Source: an uncultured Oscillospiraceae bacterium (GTDB lineage: Bacteria > Bacillota > Clostridia > Oscillospirales > Oscillospiraceae). From it: a DNA stretch of 64,000 nt. This document shows positions 9,233 through 17,960 of this stretch, in pieces; the stretch's first letter is position 1, and each line of letters starts with the position of its first letter. The DNA is taken from the NCBI GenBank assembly GCA_910588975.1, contig CAJUSE010000005.1:5118-69117 (forward strand), given 5' to 3'. The translations under genes and the position numbers were made by a program. A model generated the notes under the pieces. The model did not search any database, was not told the origin of the DNA, and saw only the letters and a program-made list of their open reading frames with translations.

Positions 9233-10041
9233 TGGCTTACCTCCCCTTTATCCAATTCTTCGTGGGAGGCTTCCACAAGTTCGGCCAGATCCCTCTGCCA
9301 TCTCTCGCCGCTTTCAACAGTGAGCCAGCCCAGATATTCAATATTTCCTTCTGGCCCCCGAATAGGTGAATAAGTCAAGCCCTTTACAGTGAAGCCGGCT
9401 TGCTCGGCATGGTCCAAAAAGTGCTCCAGTACCTCCAAATGGACCTTTTTGTCCCGGACGACCCCTTTCTTCCCCACCTTATCCTTCCCCGCTTCAAACT
9501 GGGGCTTGACCAGACACACGCCCTGGCCACCCTGGGCCATCAAAGGGTGCAGAGGGGGCAAGATAAGAGACAGGGAGATGAAGGATACGTCTACGCTGAA
9601 AAACTGAATGGGGTCGGAGATCTGCTCGCTGGTGAGATATCGGGCGTTTGTCCGCTCCAGGCAGACCACTCGCTCATCGCTGCGCAGTTTCCAGGCCAAC
9701 TGGCCATATCCAACGTCCACGGCGTAGACCTTACTGGCACCGTTTTGCAGCATACAGTCGGTAAAGCCCCCTGTGGAGGCCCCGATGTCGGCACAAATTT
9801 TCCCCGTTAAATCAATGGGCCAACTGGCCATGGCCTTTTCCAGCTTCAATCCGCCCCGGCTCACATATTTCAGCCCTCCGCCACGGACCTCGATCTGGGC
9901 ATCCTCGGGGGTGGGGGCGCCCGCCTTGTCCACCTTCTGGCCGGAGACGTAGACCTGACCGGACATGATGATGGCCTGGGCCTTCTGCCGGGACTCCGCC
10001 AGTCCCCGCTCAAAGAGCAGCACGTCCAGACGCTTTTTCAT
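9229..10041 (-). CDS. tlyA: TlyA-family rRNA 2'-O-methyltransferase / hemolysin-like protein
   Basis: TlyA proteins join an N-terminal S4 RNA-binding domain to a Rossmann methyltransferase fold; mycobacterial TlyA methylates rRNA riboses. The product begins MKKRLDVLLFERGLAESRQKAQ (S4), then RGGLKLEKAM and DIGASTGGFTDCMLQNGA, the SAM-binding loop. I chose the ATG at 10041 because GGGGAGG lies seven bases upstream and S4 proteins start this way; the frame is open to 10071. It overlaps the 3' end of dxs by 32 bases and nadK by four. The target nucleotide cannot be read from sequence. Confidence 0.93.
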   Translation of the reverse strand: MKKRLDVLLFERGLAESRQKAQAIIMSGQVYVSGQKVDKAGAPTPEDAQIEVRGGGLKYVSRGGLKLEKAMASWPIDLTGKICADIGASTGGFTDCMLQNGASKVYAVDVGYGQLAWKLRSDERVVCLERTNARYLTSEQISDPIQFFSVDVSFISLSLILPPLHPLMAQGGQGVCLVKPQFEAGKDKVGKKGVVRDKKVHLEVLEHFLDHAEQAGFTVKGLTYSPIRGPEGNIEYLGWLTVESGERWQRDLAELVEASHEELDKGEVSQ

Positions 10042-11884
10042 GGGCGAACACCTCCCCAATTTGCTCTGCAATTCGATCCCCTGTCAGGTCATTGGCTCGG
10101 CGGAGCTGATCCACCGTCCCCTGGGGCGGTACTTTCTCACCCAGATTGCGCAAGACCACCTGACTCACAGGAATTCGGGTAAGCGCTATTTCGGAGGCCA
10201 CCCTGCGTCCTACACAATTGGAGTCCATACACTCCTCATAGATCCATAGTCGGCCGGTTTTTTCCGCCGAGCAGAAAAGAACCTCCCAGTCATCGCCCGG
10301 GGACACCGGTGTTAAGTTATTTAGCTTAACAACTTCAGCAGACACTCCCTGTTGCTCCAACTCTTGGGCCGCCTCCAAAAGGGCGTTGACCTGCGTCCCG
10401 TAGCCAACCAGGGTCACATCTTTTCCCTGACGGAGGACCACTGCCGGGGCCATGCCACTGTCCATGGTATAGGCCCCCTCTTTCCCCCGGGGATAGCGCA
10501 GGGCCACAGGGCCCTTGCATTCGTTGATGGCGTAATTCAGCATGGTCTGCAGCTCGGTATAGTTGGAGGGGGCCAACATCGTCATGCCGGGCACAGTGGC
10601 CAGAAATCCCACATCAAAGACCCCCTGATGGGTCTCCCCATCGGCCCCCACAAGTCCGGCTCGATCCACACACAGAACCACATGGAGCCCCTGAAGGGCC
10701 ACATCGTGAAGCAGCATATCATAGCTGCGCTGCAAAAATGTGGAATAGACGGCGAATACGGGAATGATCCCCTGCTTGGCCATACCGGCACACATGGTGA
10801 CAGCGTGGCCTTCGGCGATGCCCACATCGAAAAAACGCTCCGGGAACCGGTGGGCAAAGCCGTCCAGTCCTGTACCCGGCTGCATGGCCGCCGTGATGGC
10901 GCAGATACGATCATTCTCCTGGGCCATCTGGCACAGGGCTTTACCAAAAGCCTCAGAGAAATCTCCTCCGCCGGGAACCTGAGAAGCTCCTGTGGTCGGA
11001 TCAAATTTCCCCACTCCGTGGAAGCGGTCGGGCTCTGTCTCTGCAGGGAGATAGCCTTTGCCCTTCACCGTCCGAACATGGAGCAGCACAGGCTCAGACA
11101 GATCCTTGGCATAGCGCAGCAGGCGGGTCAATTCCTTCACATTATGGCCATCCACCGGGCCAAGGTAGGTAAACCCCATGTCCTCAAACATGGAACAGGG
11201 CAGCAGGGTCTCCTTAATGGCAGTCTTGATTTTATGGGTCACTCGATAAAGCCTGCGCCCCAGAGAGAAGGAGGTCATGATCCGGCGGTAGCCCCGTTTG
11301 AAGCTGAGGTACTGAGGCTTGAGGCGTTGGCGGGCCAAATGCTCGGCCACACCGCCTACGCTCTGGGTGATGGACATTCCGTTGTCATTGAGAATGACAA
11401 TGAGGGGCTCTCCACTATCTCCGGCGTCAGACAGGCCCTCGTAGGCCAAGCCGCCGGTGAGGGCCCCATCCCCCAGAAGGGCCACCACCCGGTAGTCCTT
11501 TTTCAAAATGGTCCGGGCCCGAGCCATGCCTACTGCCACCGAGACGGCGGTTGAGGAATGGCCCACCACAAAGGGGTCGCAGATGCTCTCCCCGGGTTTG
11601 GGAAAACCGGAAATCCCCCCGAATGTGCGCAGGGTGCTCATGGCGGCATCCCGGCCGGTGAGCATCTTATGGACATAGCACTGGTGGCCCACGTCGAAGA
11701 TGAGCCTGTCACGCTCCGGGGTAAAAACCCGGTGGAGGGCTACGGTGAGCTCCACTGCCCCCAAGTTGGCGGCCAGATGGCCCCCTGTTTGGGAGACGCT
11801 CTCTATCAGCCGCTGGCGCAGATGGTCACACAGGATCTCTGCCTCGCTATCTGTTATGAGATGGAGGTCATTGGGAATATTCAA
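10010..11884 (-). CDS. dxs: 1-deoxy-D-xylulose-5-phosphate synthase
   Basis: Dxs condenses pyruvate and glyceraldehyde-3-phosphate with thiamine diphosphate, the first step of the MEP isoprenoid pathway. It shows FDVGHQCYVHKMLTGR, the ThDP-binding region VALLGDGALTGG, the transketolase central domain (VDRAGLVGADGETHQG) and a C-terminal domain with EECMDSNCVGRR. No ATG fits the family start. A TTG at 11884 gives LNIPNDL, aligning with the usual INSPxDL beginning, with GGAGG eleven bases upstream. The open frame continues to 12019 but would overlap the next gene. ispA, dxr and ispG in this window belong to the same route. Confidence 0.95.
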   Translation of the reverse strand: MNIPNDLHLITDSEAEILCDHLRQRLIESVSQTGGHLAANLGAVELTVALHRVFTPERDRLIFDVGHQCYVHKMLTGRDAAMSTLRTFGGISGFPKPGESICDPFVVGHSSTAVSVAVGMARARTILKKDYRVVALLGDGALTGGLAYEGLSDAGDSGEPLIVILNDNGMSITQSVGGVAEHLARQRLKPQYLSFKRGYRRIMTSFSLGRRLYRVTHKIKTAIKETLLPCSMFEDMGFTYLGPVDGHNVKELTRLLRYAKDLSEPVLLHVRTVKGKGYLPAETEPDRFHGVGKFDPTTGASQVPGGGDFSEAFGKALCQMAQENDRICAITAAMQPGTGLDGFAHRFPERFFDVGIAEGHAVTMCAGMAKQGIIPVFAVYSTFLQRSYDMLLHDVALQGLHVVLCVDRAGLVGADGETHQGVFDVGFLATVPGMTMLAPSNYTELQTMLNYAINECKGPVALRYPRGKEGAYTMDSGMAPAVVLRQGKDVTLVGYGTQVNALLEAAQELEQQGVSAEVVKLNNLTPVSPGDDWEVLFCSAEKTGRLWIYEECMDSNCVGRRVASEIALTRIPVSQVVLRNLGEKVPPQGTVDQLRRANDLTGDRIAEQIGEVFAHEKASGRAAL

Positions 11885-11960
11885 TTTGACCGCCACCTCC
11901 CTTCTCTGTTTCAAATCTACGGGACCGGCTCTCTGATCGGTCTCATCGCAATATCGAACT

Positions 11961-12422
11961 TTAGCCCCAAAGCCAAGCGCCGCCCAAGCCGATAGCGACC
12001 CCCAATAGGGCACCCACAACCACCTGGAACAAGGTGTGTCCCAAAATTTCTTTCAGGCTCTGGCCCACAAAGTTGGGGTCGATTTTATCCCAGTTTTCAA
12101 TGATCCGGTTCAAAATGCGCCCCTGCTCCCCCACCGCCCGACGGACGTTGGCAGCATCATACATGACGACCACAGCCAGCACGGCAGCAACAGCAAAAAT
12201 AGGAGAGGAGGTACCATAGAGATACCCCGTTGAGGCGGCACAGGCGCACACTGTGGCAGAGTGGGAGGAGGGCATGCCACCGCTGGCCAGAATTTTCTGC
12301 CAGTCCAAACGACGCTCGACCACCAGCACGATGAAAAACTTGACCACCTGGGCCATCGCCCAGGCCAAAATGGATAAATTCAGAATAAGATTGCCGGTGA
12401 AGATATCCACTGCATTATTCAT
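11961..12422 (-). CDS. Divergent PAP2 family integral membrane protein (DUF212/YuiD-like)
   Basis: This 153-residue protein matches the divergent PAP2 (acid-phosphatase-like) membrane family. It has four to five hydrophobic segments and the hallmark GGMPSSHSATVCA (residues about 47-59), related to the phosphatase SRxxxxxH motif. The family may act on lipid phosphates, but activity is not shown. It lies directly between ispA and dxs on the same strand. That would fit a role in prenyl phosphate handling; this is inference from context only. Confidence 0.85.
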   Translation of the reverse strand: MNNAVDIFTGNLILNLSILAWAMAQVVKFFIVLVVERRLDWQKILASGGMPSSHSATVCACAASTGYLYGTSSPIFAVAAVLAVVVMYDAANVRRAVGEQGRILNRIIENWDKIDPNFVGQSLKEILGHTLFQVVVGALLGVAIGLGGAWLWG

Positions 12423-12432
12423 GCCCTATCCC

Positions 12433-13323
12433 TCACTTTTCCCGTAAAATGAGGCTATCTGCCAGCTCCAGCAGGAACTGGGTCCCGCCGGCCCACGAGG
12501 CACCGGCCAGAGACTCCTTGGCCTGCGTGGTGTATCGCTCCACTGCCCGCTGGCACTCCTCAGCTCCGACCAGGGTCACATAGGTCACCTTGCCCTGCTG
12601 GGCATCTGAGCCGATGGGCTTGCCCAACACCTCAGCGGTGCTGGTCACGTCCAACAGATCGTCTTTGATTTGGAACGCAAGTCCCAGATCTCCGGCATAG
12701 TCCATGGACACTTTGATGCAGTTTGGATCCACGCCCTTAACACTGCCAATAGCCGCCACCACGCCCATGCCACAGGCAGCCCGGAGAAGGTCTCCAGTCT
12801 TACGGTCATCAATCTCAGTCAGCTTTTGCAATCCTTCGGGGGCATCCTTGCCGATGGTATCCCAGTACTGGCCCAGACACATCCCCTGAGGGCCGGCGGC
12901 TTCAGCCAAAATTTGGGCGGCGATCATAGGGGTATCGGGCCGGACAAAGCCCTTGCTTCGCAGGGCAGTGTTGAAGGCTGCCGCCTGCAGGGCGTCCCCC
13001 GCCAGCACGGCGGCAGTCTCGCCATAGACCCTGTGGCAGGTAGGCTTGCCCCGGCGCAGGTCATCATTGTCCATACAGGGCAAATCGTCATGAATGAGGG
13101 AGTAGGTGTGAAGCATTTCTACTGCACAGGCAAAGTCCAGTGCAGCTTCGGCCTCGCCCCCTGCGGCCACGCAGAAGGCCAGCGTCAGTACTGGACGGAT
13201 GCGTTTCCCCCCGGCAAGGAGAGAATACCGCATGACCTCGTCAAGTCCCTCTCCAGGAAAAAATTGCGCCAGACGGGCTTCAATCATCGCCTTGTAGCTG
13301 TCGTATTTTTCCTGAAAGATCAT
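12433..13323 (-). CDS. ispA: Polyprenyl synthetase (farnesyl/geranyl diphosphate synthase)
   Basis: This enzyme elongates allylic diphosphates with isopentenyl diphosphate, giving farnesyl diphosphate for UppS. The 296-residue product has the first aspartate-rich motif DDLPCMDNDDLRRGKPTCH and the second one in FQIKDDLLD, both metal-binding. GGKRIRPVL is the substrate-binding start of the fold. It overlaps xseB by four bases (ATGA) and belongs to xseA-xseB-ispA, a standard bacterial order. Chain length (C10, C15 or C20) is inferred from family and context. Confidence 0.95.
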   Translation of the reverse strand: MIFQEKYDSYKAMIEARLAQFFPGEGLDEVMRYSLLAGGKRIRPVLTLAFCVAAGGEAEAALDFACAVEMLHTYSLIHDDLPCMDNDDLRRGKPTCHRVYGETAAVLAGDALQAAAFNTALRSKGFVRPDTPMIAAQILAEAAGPQGMCLGQYWDTIGKDAPEGLQKLTEIDDRKTGDLLRAACGMGVVAAIGSVKGVDPNCIKVSMDYAGDLGLAFQIKDDLLDVTSTAEVLGKPIGSDAQQGKVTYVTLVGAEECQRAVERYTTQAKESLAGASWAGGTQFLLELADSLILREK

Positions 13324-13559
13324 ACTTCCATACCCTCCATGGGCTCCTCCAGGGCCCCGCTGTCGGAGCCTTTGAGCAGTTTAGCCACCTTCTGCTCGGC
13401 CTTGTCCAAAGCGGCAGAGCATTGCTTCATCAGCCCTGTTCCCTCCTCAAAAAGGGCCAGAGCCTCCTCCAGCGGGGCATCCCCCTTTTCCAACGCAGTG
13501 ACGATTTCCTCCAAACGAGCCATGGACTGCTCAAAGGTCAGTTGCTTTTTTGCAGGCAT
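13320..13559 (-). CDS. xseB: Exodeoxyribonuclease VII small subunit
   Basis: XseB is the small helical subunit of exonuclease VII, which degrades single-stranded DNA together with XseA. The 79-residue product has the family hallmark FEQSMARLEEIVTALEKGD, followed by LEEALALFEEGTGLMKQC. I use the ATG at 13559, preceded by GGAGG eight bases away; a TTG at 13583 opens the frame but has no support. The gene lies 20 bases behind xseA and overlaps ispA by four. Confidence 0.95.
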   Translation of the reverse strand: MPAKKQLTFEQSMARLEEIVTALEKGDAPLEEALALFEEGTGLMKQCSAALDKAEQKVAKLLKGSDSGALEEPMEGMEV

Positions 13560-13579
13560 CGAAACATCCTCCCCTTTTC

Positions 13580-14764
13580 TCAATCTACCGTGCAGGAAAG
13601 CTCTCCATCTGAGAGCTTTAACTTCAGTTTATCTCCACTTTCGGCATCCCTTACCGACTTCATCACCCCGTGCGGGCCCCGAGCAACAGCATAGCCCCGG
13701 CTCAACACCTTCAAAGGGCTGAGAGCATCCAGCGAGGCGGCCAGCCGGGCAAACTGCTCCCGGTCAGCCCCCAGCGCCCCGGCGAGGGCGTGGGCCAACC
13801 GCTCCCGCTGATGGTCTAACACCATTCGCCGATCATCTACCCAAGTCATGGGATTTTGGAGCATTCGACTGCGCCCCGCATGAGTCAAGGCAGAGCGGGC
13901 TTCCCTCACCTGCCGGTCCACCGCCTTAGCCATCCGCTGGCCCAAGTGGTGAAGGAGCGCATACTGGTCATTCTGGTCGGGGACGGCCAATTCGGCCCCA
14001 TTGGAGGGAGTGGCCGCCCGCAGGTCAGCCACATAGTCCGCAATGGTCACATCGGGCTCATGTCCCACAGCAGAAATGACCGGGATATCTGAGGCATAGA
14101 TGGTTCGGGCCAAAACCTCGTCATTGAAGCACCACAGATCCTCCATGGAGCCGCCGCCCCGGCCCGTGATAATGAGGTCAGCCAGATGTTTTTCGTTGAC
14201 CCAACGGATAGCGGCAGCGATCTGCCCTGCTGCCTCGCTCCCCTGGACCAGACAGGGCACCACACAGACTTCTGCCATCGGCCAACGGGCTCCCAGCACC
14301 CGGATCATATCCCGCACTGCTGCCCCCGTGGGAGAGGTAACGAGAGCGATCCGCCCGGGAAAGGCGGGAATAGGCTTTTTATGCTCTGGGGCAAAAAGAC
14401 CCTGGTCCGCCAGCTTGGCCTTCAGCTCCTCAAAGGCGGCTTGGAGATCCCCTGCCCCCTCGGGCTTCAAGGCGTCCACATAGAGCTGGTATTCGCCATT
14501 CTGGGGGTATGCCCCCACATAGCCATAGGCCACCACCTTCATACCGTTGGCCGGTTTGAAGCGCAGCCCGGTGACCGCCCTCCCCTTAAAAAGGGCACAC
14601 TTCAGTACACCCCCCTCGTCTTTCAGGGAAAAGTAGTGATGGCCGGAATAGGCCATTTTGTAATTGGATATCTCACCCCGAACAAAAATGGCCTGAAGGG
14701 CTTCGTCTGCATCAAAAAGGCCTTTGATATGCTGGTTGACCTGGGAGACGGTATAAACTTTCAT
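13580..14764 (-). CDS. xseA: Exodeoxyribonuclease VII large subunit
   Basis: XseA is the catalytic large subunit of exonuclease VII. The 394-residue product has an N-terminal OB-fold (YTVSQVNQHIKGLFD... VRGEISNYK) that binds single-stranded DNA. The catalytic domain contains ALVTSPTGAAVRDMI, ITGRGGGSMEDLWCFNDE and SAVGHEPDVTIADYVADLRAATPS, and a coiled-coil C-terminal part follows. It overlaps the upstream TsaD-like gene by four bases (ATGA). It is slightly shorter than the E. coli protein, as usual in Firmicutes. Confidence 0.97.
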   Translation of the reverse strand: MKVYTVSQVNQHIKGLFDADEALQAIFVRGEISNYKMAYSGHHYFSLKDEGGVLKCALFKGRAVTGLRFKPANGMKVVAYGYVGAYPQNGEYQLYVDALKPEGAGDLQAAFEELKAKLADQGLFAPEHKKPIPAFPGRIALVTSPTGAAVRDMIRVLGARWPMAEVCVVPCLVQGSEAAGQIAAAIRWVNEKHLADLIITGRGGGSMEDLWCFNDEVLARTIYASDIPVISAVGHEPDVTIADYVADLRAATPSNGAELAVPDQNDQYALLHHLGQRMAKAVDRQVREARSALTHAGRSRMLQNPMTWVDDRRMVLDHQRERLAHALAGALGADREQFARLAASLDALSPLKVLSRGYAVARGPHGVMKSVRDAESGDKLKLKLSDGELSCTVD

Positions 14765-15693
14765 TTGTTCCCCTCCCGCTCCATCAGGCGATGGGCCAGA
14801 ATGGCCACTCCCATCGCATTATCGGTAGAATATTTTGGCTCGGCAAACACGGCCTGGCAGAATTCTCCCAATACATAGCGCAGGCGGGAATTGGAGGCCA
14901 CGCCCCCCGAGCACAGAATCGGCAGACCGGGATAGCGGTTCTGAGCCTCTACCGTCACCAGGCGAACGATTCGAGCTATGGTATCCAGTGTAAAGGCGGC
15001 TACTCCCTCTGGCGGCTCACCGTTTTCTACCAGTTTTTTGACCCAGTTTTCCATACCAGACAGGGAAAACTCCAGGTCATTCCGCTTCACTGGGAAGGGA
15101 TCGGGGCGGTCTGTACAGCTTTTGGAGCACTCGTCCAACGCCTTTCCCGCCGGAAATTGCAGTCCCAGCAGCACCCCTGTGCGGTCAATAAGCTGGCCGG
15201 CAGAGATATCCGTTGTGCCTCCGATCCGTTTGGCTTGAACATTGGCTCCGACTGGCTCTACAAGCAAAAGCTCAGTGGTCCCACCGGAGAGGTGCCAAGC
15301 CAGGAACGGCCTATCCAACAGGTCCATCCGGCCCGCCGACCAGGCTGCGGCGGCCAGATGCCCTTGTTGGTGGGAGACGGCAAAAAAGGGAACGCCCAGG
15401 ACACTTGCCATGCTCCTACCCAGGCTCTCCCCCGCCAAGAAGCAAGGCATATAAGACCCCTCCACCTCCCGGGGGCGGGTGGAGGCGGCCACAGCGGCCA
15501 CATCCCCCAGTGGTCCCAATTCCTCCAGGCGGGCGGGCAGGGCCTTCACATGCTGGAAAAGGGCCTCCGACTGACGAAGGCCCAATCCCCCTGCTTTTAC
15601 CTCCAGCAGCTTGCCTGCATTATGGCCCTCCCGGCCATCAAAGGCGGCTGCCGATGTGGTATAATTGCTGGTGTCCAGCCCTAGCGTCCTCAT
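14761..15693 (-). CDS. TsaD-like (peptidase M22/ASKHA) paralogue
   Basis: The 310-residue product is related to TsaD/Kae1, the subunit that makes the t6A base of tRNA, but looks like a divergent clostridial paralogue. It starts TLGLDTSNYTTSAAAFD, keeps the metal-binding HxxxH (SHQQGHLAA), has LSGGTTELLLV where TsaD has SGGHT, and keeps GGVASNSRLR near the end. The TsaD GETxDDAAGEAFDK segment is replaced by IGGTTDISAGQLIDRTG. It overlaps nusB and xseA by four bases each, so it is embedded in that operon. Whether it acts on tRNA is unknown. Confidence 0.82.
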   Translation of the reverse strand: MRTLGLDTSNYTTSAAAFDGREGHNAGKLLEVKAGGLGLRQSEALFQHVKALPARLEELGPLGDVAAVAASTRPREVEGSYMPCFLAGESLGRSMASVLGVPFFAVSHQQGHLAAAAWSAGRMDLLDRPFLAWHLSGGTTELLLVEPVGANVQAKRIGGTTDISAGQLIDRTGVLLGLQFPAGKALDECSKSCTDRPDPFPVKRNDLEFSLSGMENWVKKLVENGEPPEGVAAFTLDTIARIVRLVTVEAQNRYPGLPILCSGGVASNSRLRYVLGEFCQAVFAEPKYSTDNAMGVAILAHRLMEREGNK

Positions 15694-16193
15694 TGATCCT
15701 CATCCCCGGAAAAGGTGTCGGCGGGAATGGGCGTGGTGGGAGTCTGGGGCATGGGCTCCGAACGGACAAAGGAACCCAGAATACCGTTGACGTAGCCCAC
15801 CAGCTCGGGCTCTTCATAGCCCTTGGTCAGCTCTACGGCCTCATTGATAGCGGCAGCATTGGGCACATCCTGCATGTAGAGGATCTCATACATACAGACC
15901 CGCAGGATAGACACCACCACACGGGGCAACCGCTTGATGTTCCAGCCGATGGCATACTTGGAGATATAACCATCCAGCTCCTCCTGATGCTCCTCTACCC
16001 CACGCACCAGCGTAGATATGTACTCCCGCTGCTTCACATTGGGAAATTCGGCATAAAGCGGCTCCTCCTGGCCCAGCAGCTCAAAGATCTGCCGGGTCAT
16101 AGCGCTGTCCAACAGCTGCTGAGCACTTTCACCGGAAAAGCTCAACTCAAAGACAAAATGGACAGCGATTTCACGGGCATTGCTTCTTGTCAT
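15690..16193 (-). CDS. nusB: Transcription antitermination factor NusB
   Basis: NusB binds boxA RNA with NusE (S10) and promotes rRNA antitermination. The 167-residue product is a helical protein beginning TRSNAREIAVHFVFELSFSG and ending with the conserved region LPRVVVSILRVCMYEILY, then VPNAAAINEAVELTKGYEE. It has an acidic tail of about 20 residues beyond the core. It heads the long nusB to recN gene run; the predicted promoter lies about 50 bases upstream. Confidence 0.95.
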   Translation of the reverse strand: MTRSNAREIAVHFVFELSFSGESAQQLLDSAMTRQIFELLGQEEPLYAEFPNVKQREYISTLVRGVEEHQEELDGYISKYAIGWNIKRLPRVVVSILRVCMYEILYMQDVPNAAAINEAVELTKGYEEPELVGYVNGILGSFVRSEPMPQTPTTPIPADTFSGDEDQ

Positions 16194-16239
16194 AGCGGTC
16201 CCTCCGAAAGGGCCTGACGACCCAAGTTAAGTAATACAT

Positions 16240-16268
16240 AGTATACACGAAAATATGCAAAATGAAAA
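16240..16268 (-). promoter_or_regulatory. Predicted sigma-A-type promoter for nusB operon
   Basis: On the minus strand there is TATACT at 16245-16240, with TTTTCA 17 bases upstream. The -10 is close to consensus and the -35 matches four of six. It sits just downstream of the asp23 terminator and about 47 bases before the nusB ATG, the right place for the operon promoter. Confidence 0.5.
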
Positions 16269-16310
16269 GCCCCAAAATGGCTCTACAAGGAAAAATTAAA
16301 GAGTTTCTAA

Positions 16311-16352
16311 GAAAGAAAACACCCCCGAAACAGCAGTACCGTTTCAGGGGTG
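16311..16352 (-). terminator. Intrinsic terminator after asp23
   Basis: The minus strand shows a 12-base stem (16352-16341 with 16331-16320, one mismatch) and a nine-base loop, followed by TTTTCTTTC. It lies 25 bases behind the asp23 stop and ahead of the nusB promoter, so it separates the two units. Confidence 0.8.
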
Positions 16353-16376
16353 CTTTTTATCCTGTTTTTACCGAAC

Positions 16377-16772
16377 TCAGCCCTGCTTGGGCTGCTTTTT
16401 GGGGTGGTCAAAGGCCACGCCGGAAACGTGGACATTCACCGCCTCCAAATGGAAGCCGCTGGTGTTCTCGATGGCGGTGGCCACGCTGTTCTGCACCGCT
16501 TTTGCCACCTCCTGAACAGAGGAGCCGTACTTCACCAGGATGGACAAATCCACTGTAATGCTCTCCTCGTTCACAGCCACCCGAACGCCCCGGCTCAAAC
16601 TCTTTCTGCCGCTGATGATCTCTGCCAGGTCACTGCCCAGATTGCCCGACAGTCCGCCGACTCCCTCAACCTCCAGAGCCGCCACCGCTGTGGTCACCGC
16701 CAGCACATCCTCCGAAATGTGGATGCAGCCCAGCTCATCGGGACAGGAAATGTACTCTTTATTCTCAGCCAT
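16377..16772 (-). CDS. Asp23/Gls24 family envelope stress protein
   Basis: This is a 131-residue Asp23/Gls24 (DUF322) protein. In staphylococci Asp23 is membrane-associated and linked to envelope stress; many clostridia carry a copy between spoIIIAH and nusB, as here. The core contains ISEDVLAVTTAVAALEVEGV near the N-terminus and VDLSILVKYGSSVQEVAKAVQ in the second half, both typical. It has no signal or membrane segment of its own. Its function in this organism is inferred only from the family. Confidence 0.9.
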   Translation of the reverse strand: MAENKEYISCPDELGCIHISEDVLAVTTAVAALEVEGVGGLSGNLGSDLAEIISGRKSLSRGVRVAVNEESITVDLSILVKYGSSVQEVAKAVQNSVATAIENTSGFHLEAVNVHVSGVAFDHPKKQPKQG

Positions 16773-16819
16773 ATTGTTCCGCCTTCCTTTCCTGTGGGTG
16801 AAATAATTGCCTTTTTCTC

Positions 16820-16847
16820 ATTGTACCACAAAAAAGGAAAATTACAA
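16820..16847 (-). promoter_or_regulatory. Predicted promoter for asp23
   Basis: The minus strand carries TTGTAA and TACAAT separated by 16 bases, about 48 bases before the asp23 ATG. The -10 is a good match and the flanks are AT-rich. I saw no terminator hairpin between spoIIIAH and this point, so read-through from spoIIIA is also possible. Confidence 0.5.
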
Positions 16848-16867
16848 CTGCAAATTTTCTTTTTGCC

Positions 16868-17437
16868 TTATCCCTGCGCCTCAATGATCATGATCTGGCT
16901 TGCCGTAACCCCGGTCTCCCCGGTGACGATCTCAGTAATTCGGGCTACATCGGCATCCTGAAGCCCCTCCTCGGTGGCCGACACCACCACTGACACGCCT
17001 CCGTCACTGATGAAGGCTACGCAATCGGTATAGCCCTTTGCAATCACCAAATTCTCGATCTGCGCCTCAGAGATGGTGGTAGAGGCCAATGTCTCAATGG
17101 CCGTTCCCGCTTCTTCCTTGGCCGCTGTCTCGGCGTTTTCGTTGGACAGGGTATCCTGCAAAATGGTCAGGGCGCTGTCTCTGGCCTGCTGCCGGTTGAG
17201 CCTGGCCGAGGCAAAATAGCCTGTGGAGGTGGCCGACGGGGCCGGGACGCCACTCTCAGCGGGGGTGGGCGTAGGGGCCAGGATGGGATCGCTTGCCTTT
17301 CCGCCAACCAGTGTGGCCTGGCCCAGTACCTTGCCTGTATCGGTGCTCTCCTGCTGATAGGACCAGTTCAAATACACCGCCACGCAGACAAACAGAACGA
17401 TGGCGGCCACCACCGCATTGCGTTTCCAGAGCTTCAT
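16868..17437 (-). CDS. spoIIIAH: Stage III sporulation protein AH
   Basis: SpoIIIAH is a mother-cell membrane protein whose C-terminal ring-building domain contacts forespore SpoIIQ, forming the feeding channel. The 189-residue product has one N-terminal membrane segment (NAVVAAIVLFVCVAVYL), a Pro/Thr-rich linker, and a C-terminal YscJ/FliF-like domain ending in ITEIVTGETGVTASQIMII. I chose the ATG at 17437, with GAGGA seven bases upstream; the frame is open to 17485 but would overlap spoIIIAG. It ends the spoIIIA operon. Confidence 0.92.
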   Translation of the reverse strand: MKLWKRNAVVAAIVLFVCVAVYLNWSYQQESTDTGKVLGQATLVGGKASDPILAPTPTPAESGVPAPSATSTGYFASARLNRQQARDSALTILQDTLSNENAETAAKEEAGTAIETLASTTISEAQIENLVIAKGYTDCVAFISDGGVSVVVSATEEGLQDADVARITEIVTGETGVTASQIMIIEAQG

Positions 17438-17447
17438 ACTGTTTTCC

Positions 17448-17960
17448 TCACTTTCCCTTACATATGCTGATTTTATCGCTGCCAAGCCCCGTTAGGGCTG
17501 AGACCGCCTGTATAAGAGACAGCCGGACAGCGGGATCATCTCCCCCGGCGGCCACCACCAGCGCCCCCCGGTAGCTGGGTCCAAGCTGCTGGACCTCCAC
17601 AGGTTCCTGCCCTCCCGAGCCTTTGGAGGCCAAGATCACCTCAGTTTCCCGTTCTGTCCGTCCCTCCCCTTCTACGCTCCGCCCCTCCTGTGCCAGTACC
17701 TGGCGGGGAGAGGTGTCCAAGGTGAGGACCACCGTTACCCGACCGGCCCCCTCCACCTGACTCAAGGCCTGCTCCAGCCGACCCTCCAGTTCTCCTGCGG
17801 CAAAGGGGTCGGCCCGTGGCTGCGCCTGGGCAGAGGCCGTCTCTCGTTCACTCGGGGTCGGCCATATGAGAAGGAGCACTCCCACCATGGCCACTAAGGC
17901 CACATATTTATACTTTTCCAGGGCCGACACAAACCGGTCCATCCCCTTTTTTCCGCTCAT
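17448..17960 (-). CDS. spoIIIAG: Stage III sporulation protein AG
   Basis: SpoIIIAG forms a large ring in the intermembrane space of the engulfing sporangium. The 170-residue product has one membrane segment near the N-terminus (YVALVAMVGVLLLIWP) and an extracytoplasmic domain with LEQALSQVEGAGRVTVVLTL, then YRGALVVAAGGDDPAVRLSLIQAVSALTG, typical of the family. It overlaps spoIIIAF by four bases and precedes spoIIIAH by ten. Confidence 0.92.
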   Translation of the reverse strand: MSGKKGMDRFVSALEKYKYVALVAMVGVLLLIWPTPSERETASAQAQPRADPFAAGELEGRLEQALSQVEGAGRVTVVLTLDTSPRQVLAQEGRSVEGEGRTERETEVILASKGSGGQEPVEVQQLGPSYRGALVVAAGGDDPAVRLSLIQAVSALTGLGSDKISICKGK

